A stretch of DNA of 23,346 nucleotides from Alphaproteobacteria bacterium (GCA_024277955.1 JAJRUE010000302.1:1-23346), one strand, 5' to 3'. Positions 15,735-23,285 are shown, counted from the stretch's first letter. The notes: a model not told the origin generated them from the sequence alone. A program made the numbers and translations.

Positions 15735-15868
15735 CGCCGGCCTGGGGGGCGGGGTCGGGCGCGAACCGGATCGCAGGCGTTTCCGGTGGGGAGGCTCCCG
15801 ACATGCGGCGAACGTCGGATTCGGGTGACTGGCGACGGCGGGGGGCGGCCGGGCGGGGCGGGCGGTGA
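15716..15868. repeat. 19-base direct repeat spanning the comEC stop and a downstream copy
   Basis: The same 19-base G/C-rich word ending in GGCGGTGA occurs at 15716-15734, where its TGA is the comEC stop, and at 15850-15868. The 134 bases from one copy end to the other hold no gene I can support. Low sequence complexity makes chance or slippage possible. Confidence 0.5.
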
Positions 15869-15897
15869 AAGGGGCGGTTGGCGGTGGCGGGGCGGTT

Positions 15898-16608
15898 TCA
15901 GCCGGGGCCATTCCTGGGAGTGTCGTCCTTGGGGGGGGGGTCCTGCGGCGATTTGCGGGTGGCGGCGATGATCGCCGGCAGGCCGGTCACCAGCCCCAGC
16001 CCCAGGATCAGCCAGAGCGACCCGCCGAGGCGCGAATTCATCGCTTCGTCGCCGATATGGGCCAGCAGGAAGCTCGCCGGCAGGATGCCCGCCAGCGTCG
16101 CCACCGCGAAACGCCAGAAGCTCAGCGCGCTCAGCCCCGCGGCATAGCTGATCATGTCGAAGGAAATGAACGGCATCAGCCGCGAGGCGAAGACCAGCAG
16201 GGTCAGCCAGTTCTGCGACCCCATCAACCCGCGCGACAGCCGGTCGTCGCCCAGCCAGTGGCGCAGCGCGTCGCGCCCCAGCACGCGGGCCAGGCCAAAG
16301 GCGATCAGCGCCCCGGCCTCGGCCCCGATCAGCGTGTAAAGCGTGCCCCAGACGTGGCCATAGGCGGCGCCGGCGGCCATCGCGATCGGCGCCGAGGGGA
16401 TCGGCGAAAACACGATCGCCGCGGTCATCAGCCCAATCAGCAACAGCGGCCCCAGCAGGCCCGCGCGTTCCACTAGCGCGGCGACCGAGTCGGCGTCGAG
16501 CCGGCTGGCGAGGTCGCGCAGCAGCGGCGCTTCGAACAGCATCGCCGCGGCAAAGGCGACGAACAGGCCGGCAAGAAGCAAAAGGCGCCAGTGGCGGGGG
16601 ATATGCAT
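15898..16608 (-). CDS. TVP38/TMEM64 (DedA-like) family membrane protein
   Basis: The 236-residue polytopic inner-membrane protein carries the VTT/SNARE-associated domain. The core is FSPIPSAPIAMAAGAAYG followed by GTLYTLIGAEAGALIAFGLAR, the family's reentrant-loop and GxxxG-type signature. Related DedA/VTT proteins are linked to lipid flipping and membrane homeostasis; the substrate here is unknown. I chose MHIPRHWRLLLLAGL (16608) as the start because a membrane helix follows at once. The upstream in-frame extension to 16830 is Pro/Arg/Ala-rich and looks non-coding. The 3' end contains a run of ten cytosines on the coding strand (15931-15940), encoding PPP in the hydrophilic tail. It follows the LacI gene on the same strand, 226 bases away. 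Confidence 0.85.
   Translation of the reverse strand: MHIPRHWRLLLLAGLFVAFAAAMLFEAPLLRDLASRLDADSVAALVERAGLLGPLLLIGLMTAAIVFSPIPSAPIAMAAGAAYGHVWGTLYTLIGAEAGALIAFGLARVLGRDALRHWLGDDRLSRGLMGSQNWLTLLVFASRLMPFISFDMISYAAGLSALSFWRFAVATLAGILPASFLLAHIGDEAMNSRLGGSLWLILGLGLVTGLPAIIAATRKSPQDPPPKDDTPRNGPG
15931..15940. repeat. Ten-base homopolymer G tract (C10 on the coding strand)
   Basis: Ten consecutive G on the + strand lie inside the 3' end of the TVP38-family gene. Such tracts are prone to slippage in vivo and to sequencing error; a one-base change would alter only the last dozen or so residues. Confidence 0.8.
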
Positions 16609-16793
16609 GGCGGTGTCTTTCGCTGGCGGGGTCGCGCGGACCGGTGTGCGGGCAATTCTGGGCCGCGTCGGCCCCGGGCGCAAGGGGGCGGCGTTCACGG
16701 AGCGGTCAAACCGGCGTGGGGCCGAGGCGTGGTGCGTGAGCCGGGGAGGCGCGTGGGGCCGGCGGCGACCGGCTGATGCCGGGGCGGTCGGCG

Positions 16794-16819
16794 CGAGTTT
16801 GCAGGCCGAGTTTGCAGGC
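16794..16819. repeat. 13-base perfect tandem duplication
   Basis: CGAGTTTGCAGGC occurs twice head to tail (16794-16806 and 16807-16819) in the 226-base gap between the LacI gene stop and the TVP38 gene start. I see no other gene or clear promoter in that gap. Confidence 0.8.
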
Positions 16820-16834
16820 GTTGCTCCCACGGGC

Positions 16835-17872
16835 TCACCGGCGCGCGGGCAGTGTGGTGCTGTCGGGGGTCTGGATGGTCTGGCCGGGCGGGGCCTGGGG
16901 GTTCTCGATCGCCGCCAGCAGATGCTTGCCCAGCAGGTAGCCGCTTTCCTCGATATCCTCGTAGATCACGTCGATCCTGGGTTCGATCTGGCTGAGCAGC
17001 CCCGAGCTGGCCTTGACCACGGCGCAAAAGTCGCGGCCCCGTTCCAGGCCGGCGCCGCGCAGCCCGCTCATCAGCGCGATATAGGCCGCTTCGCCGGGGC
17101 AGATGAAACCGTCGGGGCGGTCCGGCGCGCGCGCCAGCGCGCTGGCCCAGGCGTTGATCTCGTCAAGCGAACTGTCCAGCGTCACCTCGGTCGGCATCAC
17201 GAAATCGACCCCGTGTTCGCGCACCGCGCGCATCAGCCCGTAGCGCAGGTGCTGGTAAAAGGTGAACTTCGGGTTGGGCATGATCATGCAGATCTTGTGC
17301 ACCCCGGCGTCGATCAGCCGGTTGGCGGCCATGTAGGCGAAGGCTTCGTTGTCGAAGTCGACGAACGGGTGGGGGGTGGAAAATTCGGTGCGGCCGTGGC
17401 TGACGAAGGGAAAGCCGCGTTCCGACAACAGCCGCACCCGGGCGTCGAACGGTTCGACCCGCGAAAACACCACCCCGTCGGCCAGCTTGTTGCGCATGAT
17501 CCGCAGCACGGTTTCGCTGCTGTCGTCATCCAGGAAATGCGGCGTCACGGTCAGGTGGTAATCGGTGCCCACGAGCGCGCGCGTCAGCCCCGAGATTACC
17601 GACGAGCCGAACGAGATCCGTTCCTGGGTGCCGTCGAGCAGCAGGGTGATCACCTTGGTCTTGCCGGTGCGCAGGCGCTGGGCGGCGCGGTCGGGCACAT
17701 AGCCGACCTGCCGGGCGATGCGCGCGACGCGTTCGCGGGTGGCTTCGGCGATCTTGGGGTCGTCGGCCAGCGCGCGCGACACGGTGGTCACCGCCAGGCC
17801 GGCCATTTCGGCGACGGTCTTGAGCGTGGGGCGCGCGGTGGCGCCCTGGCCTGTGTCGGACGTGTGTTTCAT
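16835..17872 (-). CDS. LacI-family transcriptional regulator of the sugar operon
   Basis: A 345-residue sugar-responsive repressor. The N-terminal helix-turn-helix (about residues 15-40) reads LKTVAEMAGLAVTTVSRALA, followed by the hinge region VPDRAAQRLRTGKT. A periplasmic-binding-like effector domain covers about 70-330. The in-frame extension to 17974 is not used: the ATG at 17872 has AAGGA upstream, and the protein then begins close to the DNA-binding domain as usual. It diverges from the ABC transporter operon, so it probably represses that operon in the absence of its sugar. Candidate operators lie at 17960-17974 and 18069-18086 in the shared upstream region; the second overlaps the operon's -10. 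Confidence 0.92.
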   Translation of the reverse strand: MKHTSDTGQGATARPTLKTVAEMAGLAVTTVSRALADDPKIAEATRERVARIARQVGYVPDRAAQRLRTGKTKVITLLLDGTQERISFGSSVISGLTRALVGTDYHLTVTPHFLDDDSSETVLRIMRNKLADGVVFSRVEPFDARVRLLSERGFPFVSHGRTEFSTPHPFVDFDNEAFAYMAANRLIDAGVHKICMIMPNPKFTFYQHLRYGLMRAVREHGVDFVMPTEVTLDSSLDEINAWASALARAPDRPDGFICPGEAAYIALMSGLRGAGLERGRDFCAVVKASSGLLSQIEPRIDVIYEDIEESGYLLGKHLLAAIENPQAPPGQTIQTPDSTTLPARR

Positions 17873-17959
17873 CCCGGTCCTTGCCTTGCCCGCGTGCAGC
17901 CTGGGGTTTGCCTTTGTTATCCGCAACTTGCGGTTTCGGACAACCCGGCCGCCCGGAGC

Positions 17960-17974
17960 TTGAAAACGTTGCAA
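17960..17974. promoter_or_regulatory. Candidate secondary LacI-family operator
   Basis: TTGAAAACGTTGCAA is an imperfect palindrome with outer TTG/CAA arms and an AACGTT core. It lies 88 bases upstream of the repressor start and could serve autoregulation or looping with the site at 18069. The symmetry is only partial. Confidence 0.35.
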
Positions 17975-18054
17975 ACGCGCTGGGGCGTCAGGAACAATAA
18001 GCAGATTCCCTTGCGAAAAAGCAATATTTTTGTTCCGTAGCCGGGCAATTTCCG

Positions 18055-18084
18055 TTGACAGGCCGGATATTTATATCGTTATAA
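18055..18084 (+). promoter_or_regulatory. Sigma-70-type promoter of the sugar ABC operon
   Basis: A perfect TTGACA -35 (18055-18060), an 18-base spacer and a TTATAA -10 (18079-18084) lie about 30 bases upstream of the binding-protein ATG at 18115. The region is strikingly AT-rich against the GC-rich surroundings. Confidence 0.65.
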
Positions 18085-18086
18085 AT
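18069..18086. promoter_or_regulatory. CG-centred palindrome overlapping the -10: probable LacI-family operator
   Basis: ATTTATA-TCGT-TATAAAT has seven-base perfect arms with a central CG, as is typical of LacI-family operators. It covers the -10 of the operon promoter, where repressor binding would block transcription. The divergent lacI-type gene is the obvious partner. Confidence 0.6.
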
Positions 18087-18114
18087 GCTCGGAACGAAAC
18101 TCTGGGAGGACGAG

Positions 18115-19380
18115 ATGTCGATAAGATTCGGATTGAAGATGACCGCGTCAGCGGTGATTCTGGCAGCCAGCGCCGCTGTCAGCGCCACGGTGGCCTCGGC
18201 CGCCAGCGTCGAGGTGCTGCACTGGTGGACCTCGGGCGGTGAAGCGGCGGCGCTGAACGTGCTGAAAGAGGATCTGGCCAGCAAGGGCGTCGATTGGCAG
18301 GACATGCCGGTGGCCGGTGGCGGCGGCGAAGCGGCGATGACCACGCTGCGCGCGCGGGTCACCGCGGGCAACGCGCCCACGGCGGTGCAGATGCTGGGCT
18401 TTGACATCCGCGACTGGGCGGCGCAGGGCAAGCTGGCGAACCTGGACGATGTCGCGGCCGCCGAGGGCTGGGACGCGGTGGTTCCCGATGCGCTCAAGTT
18501 CTTTTCCAAGTATGACGGCCATTGGGTCGCGGCGCCGGTGAACGTGCACTCGACCAACTGGGTCTGGATCAACAAGAAGGCGCTGGACGCCGCCGGGGGC
18601 AAGCTGCCGACCAACTGGGACGAATTCGTCGCCATGCTGGACGCGATGAAGGCCAACGGCATCACCCCGCTGGCCCACGGCGGTCAGGCCTGGCAGGATG
18701 CGACGCTGTTTGACGCGGTGGTCCTGTCGATGGGCAACGACTTTTACAAGGCCTCGATGATCGACCTGGACGAAGGCGCGCTGGGCGGGGCCAGGATGGT
18801 TGAAGTGTTCAACCGGATGGCCAAGCTGCGGTCCTACGTCGATGACAACTTTTCCGGCCGCGACTGGAACCTGGCCTCGGCGATGGTGATCAACGGCGAA
18901 GCCGGCGCGCAGATGATGGGCGACTGGGCCAAGGGCGAATTCCTCAAGGCCGGGCTGGAGCCGGGCAAGGATTTCGAATGCATCCGCTTCCCGGGCACCC
19001 AAGGTTCGGTCACTTTCAACTCGGACCAGTTCGCGATGTTCCAGGTGTCCGATCCCGAAGCCCAGAAGGCCCAGAAGCTGATGGCCAGCGCGGTGATGAA
19101 CCCGACCTTCCAGTCGGCCTTCAACGTGGTCAAGGGGTCGGTCCCGGCGCGCACCGATGTGCCCGACACCGCCTTTGACGCCTGCGGCAAGAAAGGCATG
19201 AAGGATCTTGCCGAGGCCAACGCCAATGGCAGCCTGTTCGGTTCGATGGCGCACGGGCACGCGGTGCCGGCGTCGATCAAGAACGCGATCTACGACGTGG
19301 TGACGGCGCATTTCAACGGCGAATACAGCGCCGAAGAAGCGGCGGCCGAGCTGGTCGCAGCCGTGGCCGACGCCAAATAG
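18115..19380 (+). CDS. Sugar ABC transporter substrate-binding protein
   Basis: Periplasmic receptor of a carbohydrate-uptake-1 (CUT1) ABC importer. The 421-residue precursor has a signal peptide (about 1-29, VSATVASA then ASVEV). The mature protein starts with VEVLHWWTSGGEAAALNVL and has AGGGGEAAMTTLRARVTAGN, the pattern of the glucose/mannose-binding GtsA type. Later tryptophans (GHWVAAPVNVHSTNWVW) probably line the sugar site. An ATG at 18085 is rejected because the one at 18115 has a strong GGGAGG ribosome binding site and gives a clean signal peptide. Three hairpins follow the stop before the permease genes. The ligand is inferred from the linked lyxose isomerase: an aldose such as D-lyxose, D-mannose or D-glucose. 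Confidence 0.92.
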   Translation: MSIRFGLKMTASAVILAASAAVSATVASAASVEVLHWWTSGGEAAALNVLKEDLASKGVDWQDMPVAGGGGEAAMTTLRARVTAGNAPTAVQMLGFDIRDWAAQGKLANLDDVAAAEGWDAVVPDALKFFSKYDGHWVAAPVNVHSTNWVWINKKALDAAGGKLPTNWDEFVAMLDAMKANGITPLAHGGQAWQDATLFDAVVLSMGNDFYKASMIDLDEGALGGARMVEVFNRMAKLRSYVDDNFSGRDWNLASAMVINGEAGAQMMGDWAKGEFLKAGLEPGKDFECIRFPGTQGSVTFNSDQFAMFQVSDPEAQKAQKLMASAVMNPTFQSAFNVVKGSVPARTDVPDTAFDACGKKGMKDLAEANANGSLFGSMAHGHAVPASIKNAIYDVVTAHFNGEYSAEEAAAELVAAVADAK

Positions 19381-19391
19381 GCCCTGGTATC

Positions 19392-19481
19392 GGTGGCCCC
19401 TGCCGCTCTGGCGGGGGGCTGCCACCACTCGTGGCGGGCAGGGGGGACTTGCCCGCCACCGCCGATCTGGCGATGATCGGC
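19392..19481 (+). other. Three consecutive intercistronic hairpins after the binding-protein gene
   Basis: Stem 1 pairs GGTGGC (19392-19397) with GCCACC (19421-19426) and has further inner G-C pairing. Stem 2 is a perfect ten-pair GTGGCGGGCA/TGCCCGCCAC (19431-19440 with 19450-19459). Stem 3 is GCCGATC/GATCGGC (19461-19467 with 19475-19481). No T-tract follows. In other binding-protein operons such hairpins stabilise the upstream mRNA and lower permease expression; that role is inferred here. Confidence 0.65.
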
Positions 19482-19525
19482 CCGAATGACCCTTCACACT
19501 TACCCTGAACGGGATGGAACAGGCG

Positions 19526-20401
19526 ATGAAAGAGCGCTTTCAGCAATGGCTGCCGCGACTGGTGCTGGCGCCGAGCTTTCTGCTGATCCTGGTTTTCGTC
19601 TATGGCTTCATCGTCTACACCGGCTATCTTTCGATGACCAATTCGAAGATGCTGCCGTCCTACGACTGGGTGGGGCTGGCCAATTACGAAAAGCTGTTTC
19701 GCCTGCGCCACTGGAAGATCGCGATCAACAACCTGGCGATTTTCGGTATTCTCTACATCGTGATTTCTTCGGCGATCGGGCTGCTGCTGGCGATCCTGCT
19801 GGATCAGAAGATCCGCGCCGAAGGGGTGATCCGGCCGATCTACCTGTACCCGATGGCGCTGAGCTTCATCGTCACCGGCACCGCCTGGAAATGGTTTCTG
19901 GATCCGGGCATCGGGCTGGAAAACACCATGCACCAATGGGGTTGGGAAAGCTTTACCTTCACCTGGATCAAGGATCGCAACATGGCGATCTACACGGTGG
20001 TGATCGCCGCGGTCTGGCAAAGCTCGGGATTTGTGATGGCGATGTTCCTGGCGGGCCTGCGCGGGGTGGACAACGAGATCATCAGGGCCGCGCAGATCGA
20101 CGGCGCCAGCGGGTTTCGCATCTACCGGCGGATCATCATTCCGATGATGCGCCCGGTGTTCCTGTCGGCCTTTGTGGTGCTCGCGCATCTGGCGATCAAG
20201 GCCTATGACCTGGTGGTGGCGCTGACCGGCGGCGGGCCGGGGCGGGCGACCGAACTGCCGGCGACCTTCATGTATTCCTACACGTTCACCCGCAACCAGA
20301 TGGGGGTGGGCGCGTCCAGCGCGATCATCATGCTGATGATGATCTTTTCCATCATCGTGCCCTACATCTACAGCGAACTGAAATCGGGGGAAAACCGATG
20401 A
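19526..20401 (+). CDS. Sugar ABC transporter permease (first, MalF-like)
   Basis: Inner-membrane channel subunit of the CUT1 importer. It has 291 residues and six predicted membrane segments. The ATPase-contacting EAA-type loop is seen as EIIRAAQIDGASGFRIYRRI, followed by IIIPMMRPVF. An ATG at 19514 would add four residues. The start at 19526 is preferred because GGAAC lies at a suitable distance, but the choice is not decisive. Its stop overlaps the next permease start as ATGA, so the pair is translationally coupled. The sequence resembles GtsB-type glucose/mannose permeases. Confidence 0.93.
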   Translation: MKERFQQWLPRLVLAPSFLLILVFVYGFIVYTGYLSMTNSKMLPSYDWVGLANYEKLFRLRHWKIAINNLAIFGILYIVISSAIGLLLAILLDQKIRAEGVIRPIYLYPMALSFIVTGTAWKWFLDPGIGLENTMHQWGWESFTFTWIKDRNMAIYTVVIAAVWQSSGFVMAMFLAGLRGVDNEIIRAAQIDGASGFRIYRRIIIPMMRPVFLSAFVVLAHLAIKAYDLVVALTGGGPGRATELPATFMYSYTFTRNQMGVGASSAIIMLMMIFSIIVPYIYSELKSGENR

Positions 20402-21279
20402 GCGGCGCCAGCCAGGACATCGCGCTGAAAGGCAGCCGGATCGGGCGGGTGGTGATCTATGCGATCCTGCTGGTCTTCGTGATCTTCTATCTGCTGCCGC
20501 TTTACGTGATGGTGACCAATTCGCTCAAACCGCTGTCCGAGATCCGCGGCGGCGACATGCTGGCCCTGCCAAAGGCCTGGACGATCGAGCCCTGGCGCGC
20601 CGCCTGGTCCTATGCCCAGATCGGGGTGTCGCCGACGGGGCTCAAGCCCTATTTCATCAACTCGATCCTGATGGTGGTGCCGGCGGTGCTGCTGTCGACC
20701 TTCATGGGGGCGCTCAACGGCTATGTGCTGACGAAGTGGTCGTTTCGCGGCTCGGGCGTGGTCTTTGGGCTGCTGCTGCTGGCCTGTTTCATCCCGTTCC
20801 AGATCGTGCTGATCCCGATGGCGCGCATATTGGGGCTGCTCGGGCTGGCGGGCACCACCTGGGGGCTGGTGCTGGTGCACACGGTCTATGGGCTGGGGTT
20901 CACCACCTTGTTTTTCCGCAACTATTACGCGGCCTTCCCGACCGAGCTGGTGCGCGCGGCGCAGATCGACGGGGCCGGGTTCTTTCAGATCTTCTGGCGC
21001 ATCCTGGCGCCCAGCTCGGCGCCGATCGCGGTGGTGACGGTGATCTGGCAGTTCACCAACGTGTGGAACGATTTTCTGTTCGGGGTGAGTTTCGCGGATT
21101 TCGATTCGATCCCGATGACGGTGGCGCTGAACAATCTGGTGAATTCCTCGACCGGGGTGAAGGAATACAACGTGCATTTCGCCGGCGCGATCCTGGCGGC
21201 GCTGCCGACGCTGGTGGTCTATGTGGTTTCGGGGCGGTATTTCGTGCGCGGTCTGATGGCTGGCGCGGTGAAGGGGTGA
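20398..21279 (+). CDS. Sugar ABC transporter permease (second, MalG-like)
   Basis: Second channel subunit, 293 residues, with about six membrane helices. An early helix reads VVIYAILLVFVIFYLLPLYV, and the MalG-type VTNSLKPLSEI follows. The EAA loop is ELVRAAQIDGAGFFQIFWRI with LAPSSAPI after it. The start overlaps the preceding stop by four bases. The ATPase gene follows four bases after its stop. It pairs with the first permease to form the translocation pathway. Nothing is odd in length or motifs. Confidence 0.94.
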   Translation: MSGASQDIALKGSRIGRVVIYAILLVFVIFYLLPLYVMVTNSLKPLSEIRGGDMLALPKAWTIEPWRAAWSYAQIGVSPTGLKPYFINSILMVVPAVLLSTFMGALNGYVLTKWSFRGSGVVFGLLLLACFIPFQIVLIPMARILGLLGLAGTTWGLVLVHTVYGLGFTTLFFRNYYAAFPTELVRAAQIDGAGFFQIFWRILAPSSAPIAVVTVIWQFTNVWNDFLFGVSFADFDSIPMTVALNNLVNSSTGVKEYNVHFAGAILAALPTLVVYVVSGRYFVRGLMAGAVKG

Positions 21280-21283
21280 AAAG

Positions 21284-22393
21284 ATGGCGCGACTGAAAAT
21301 CGAAGGCTTGCGCAAATCCTACGGGTCGGTCGAGGTGCTGAAAGGTATCGATCTGGAGATCGAGGATGGCGGCTTTCTGGTGCTGGTGGGGCCGTCGGGC
21401 TGCGGCAAGTCCACGCTGCTGAACTGCATCGCCGGGCTGGAAGACATCTCGGGCGGGGATATCCGGATCGGCGAACGCTCGATCATCGGGCTGCATCCCT
21501 CCAAACGCGACATCGCGATGGTGTTCCAGTCCTACGCGCTTTACCCGAACATGACGGTGGAAAAGAACATCAGTTTCGGGATGGAAATCCGCGGCATGCC
21601 GAAAGCCGAGCGGGAGCGCGCGATCAACGAGGTCGCCGACATGCTGCAGATCCGCGAACTGTTGAAGCGCAAGCCGGGGCAGCTGTCGGGCGGGCAGCGG
21701 CAGCGGGTGGCGATGGGGCGCGCGCTGGTGCGCGATCCGCAGGTGTTCCTGTTTGACGAGCCGCTTTCGAACCTCGACGCCAAGCTGCGCGTCGACATGC
21801 GCACCGAGATCAAGCGGCTGCATCACCGGATGGGCACCACCATCGTCTATGTGACCCACGACCAGATCGAGGCGCTGACGCTGGCCACCAGGATCGCGGT
21901 GCTCAAGGATGGCGAGTTGCAGCAGTTCGGCACCCCGGATCAGATCTACAACGACCCGATGAACATGTTTGTGGCCGATTTCATGGGTTCGCCCTCGATG
22001 AACCTGCTGCCGGCGACGGTGGTGGAAGAAGACGGCGCGCTGCAGGTGGTGCTGGACGGCCACGAAGGCCGGATGCTGCTGCCCGCGCCCGACAGCGACG
22101 GCATGCGCGCGCGCCTGGGGCGGCAGGTGATCTTCGGCATCCGCCCCGAAGCCTTTACCGACCCGCAAGGGGCCGACCGCGGCACCGGCGAGATCGCGCG
22201 CCGGCCCTGTTTCGTCGAGGTGGTCGAGCCGGCGGGATCGGACACGTTCGCGGTGGTGAAACTGGGCGGGCGCAGCGCCGTGGCCCGGCTCAGGGCCGAT
22301 GCGCAGATCGCGCCGGCGGCGGTGACCGAGCTGGCCTTCAACATGGGCAAGGCGGTATTCTTCGACCCCGACAGCGAGGCAAGGATCAGGTGA
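21284..22393 (+). CDS. Sugar ABC transporter ATP-binding protein (MalK/UgpC type)
   Basis: Cytoplasmic ATPase energising the importer. The 369-residue protein has Walker A GPSGCGKST (36-44), the Q-loop in MVFQSYALYP (near 80), signature LSGGQRQRVAMGRAL (near 135), Walker B VFLFDEPLSNLDAKLR (near 155) and the switch histidine in YVTHDQIEA (near 190). A C-terminal TOBE/OB regulatory domain (about 235-369) starts after FMGSPSMNLLPA, as in MalK. It begins four bases after the second permease stop, and its own stop overlaps the GTG start of the isomerase. ATPases of this type often serve more than one sugar system; sharing is possible. Confidence 0.95.
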   Translation: MARLKIEGLRKSYGSVEVLKGIDLEIEDGGFLVLVGPSGCGKSTLLNCIAGLEDISGGDIRIGERSIIGLHPSKRDIAMVFQSYALYPNMTVEKNISFGMEIRGMPKAERERAINEVADMLQIRELLKRKPGQLSGGQRQRVAMGRALVRDPQVFLFDEPLSNLDAKLRVDMRTEIKRLHHRMGTTIVYVTHDQIEALTLATRIAVLKDGELQQFGTPDQIYNDPMNMFVADFMGSPSMNLLPATVVEEDGALQVVLDGHEGRMLLPAPDSDGMRARLGRQVIFGIRPEAFTDPQGADRGTGEIARRPCFVEVVEPAGSDTFAVVKLGGRSAVARLRADAQIAPAAVTELAFNMGKAVFFDPDSEARIR

Positions 22394-23073
22394 AACGCTC
22401 TGAAATCAATGAGATACTGCGCGAAGGTGATGCGTTCATCCGGTCCTTCGGCTTCCCTCTGCCGCCCTTTGCCTACTGGCCGACAGAGCGGGTTCTGTCC
22501 GATGAAGCGGCCACGATCCGCGCCCGCGGCATGGGTTGGGACATCACCGATTACGGCCAGGGACGGTTTGACGAGCTGGGGCTGTTCCTGTTCACGCTGC
22601 GCAACGGGCTGGCCAGCGATCTGGGGCGCGGGCGGGGCATGGTGTATGCCGAAAAGATCATGATTTCGCGCGACCGCCAGGTGGCGCCGATGCACCGGCA
22701 TATCGTCAAGGCCGAAGACATCATCAACCGCGGCGGCGCGCGGCTGGTTATCGAGCTTTTTGCCTCGGATGCGAGCGGGGCGATCGACCGGGACGCGCAG
22801 GTGTCGGTGCCGGTCGACGGGGTGACGCGCGACCTTGCGGCTGGCGCACACCTGGCGCTGGAGCCCGGCGAAAGCGTCACCCTGCTGCCGGGGGTGTGGC
22901 ATGCGTTCTGGGGCGAGGGGGGCGATGTGCTGGTGGGCGAAGTGTCGACGGTGAACGACGACTGCACCGACAACGTGTTCGAGATGGAGATCGCCCGGTT
23001 TTCCGATGTGCAAGAGGACGACGTGCCGGTGCATCTGCTGGTATCCGACTACCCCGAGGTCAAGGCGGGTTGA
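22390..23073 (+). CDS. D-lyxose ketol-isomerase
   Basis: Cupin-fold, metal-dependent sugar isomerase (EC 5.3.1.15 family) converting D-lyxose to D-xylulose. Characterised members also act on D-mannose, giving D-fructose. The 227-residue protein begins MKRSEINEILREGDAFIRSFGF and has LPPFAYWP. The expected metal ligands are present: His102 and His104 (PMHRHIVKAED), Glu109 and His171 (PGVWHAFWGE), at nearly the same positions as in the E. coli enzyme. Translation starts at a GTG that overlaps the ATPase stop (GTGA). As last gene of the transporter operon it probably acts on the imported sugar. No xylulose or fructose kinase is visible in the window. Confidence 0.93.
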   Translation: MKRSEINEILREGDAFIRSFGFPLPPFAYWPTERVLSDEAATIRARGMGWDITDYGQGRFDELGLFLFTLRNGLASDLGRGRGMVYAEKIMISRDRQVAPMHRHIVKAEDIINRGGARLVIELFASDASGAIDRDAQVSVPVDGVTRDLAAGAHLALEPGESVTLLPGVWHAFWGEGGDVLVGEVSTVNDDCTDNVFEMEIARFSDVQEDDVPVHLLVSDYPEVKAG

Positions 23074-23134
23074 GGTGAGGTTTTGCGCCCGCCTTGCGGC
23101 GGTCGCCGCGCGCCTCGGGCTGCGCCCTCGGCGT

Positions 23135-23285
23135 GCCTCCGGCGGGGATATTTTTGGACAGAAGAAGGAAGCGCCTTTGGTCTTGCGACTCTCTTGGCCT
23201 CGCCAATAAGTCCGGTAACAGGTTGATTGCAGAAGGTATTCTTCTTTCACAAATTCTTCTGTCCAAAAATATCCCCGCCGGAGGC
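23135..23285. repeat. 32-base perfect inverted repeat flanking 87 bases
   Basis: Arms at 23135-23166 and 23254-23285 are exact reverse complements of each other, each holding the GGGGATATTTTTGGACAGAA core of the family also seen at 2541 and 10668. The 87-base centre has no gene I can support. The rest of the 273 bases after the isomerase stop shows only GC-rich sequence without a recognisable gene. Confidence 0.85.

Noticed and set aside
13661..15868. 735-codon plus-strand frame overlapping comEC
   Set aside because: It is Gly/Ala/Arg-rich, out of frame with comEC, and is explained by third-position GC bias.
14112..15911. 599-codon minus-strand frame opposite comEC
   Set aside because: The translation is almost entirely Arg/Gln/His/Pro repeats and has no recognisable domain, while the plus strand gives a clear ComEC.
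16609..16830. N-terminal extension of the TVP38-family protein
   Set aside because: The frame is open, but its translation is Pro/Arg/Ala-rich without signal or membrane features, and the DNA contains a 13-base tandem duplication. A start at 16608 gives the expected family beginning.
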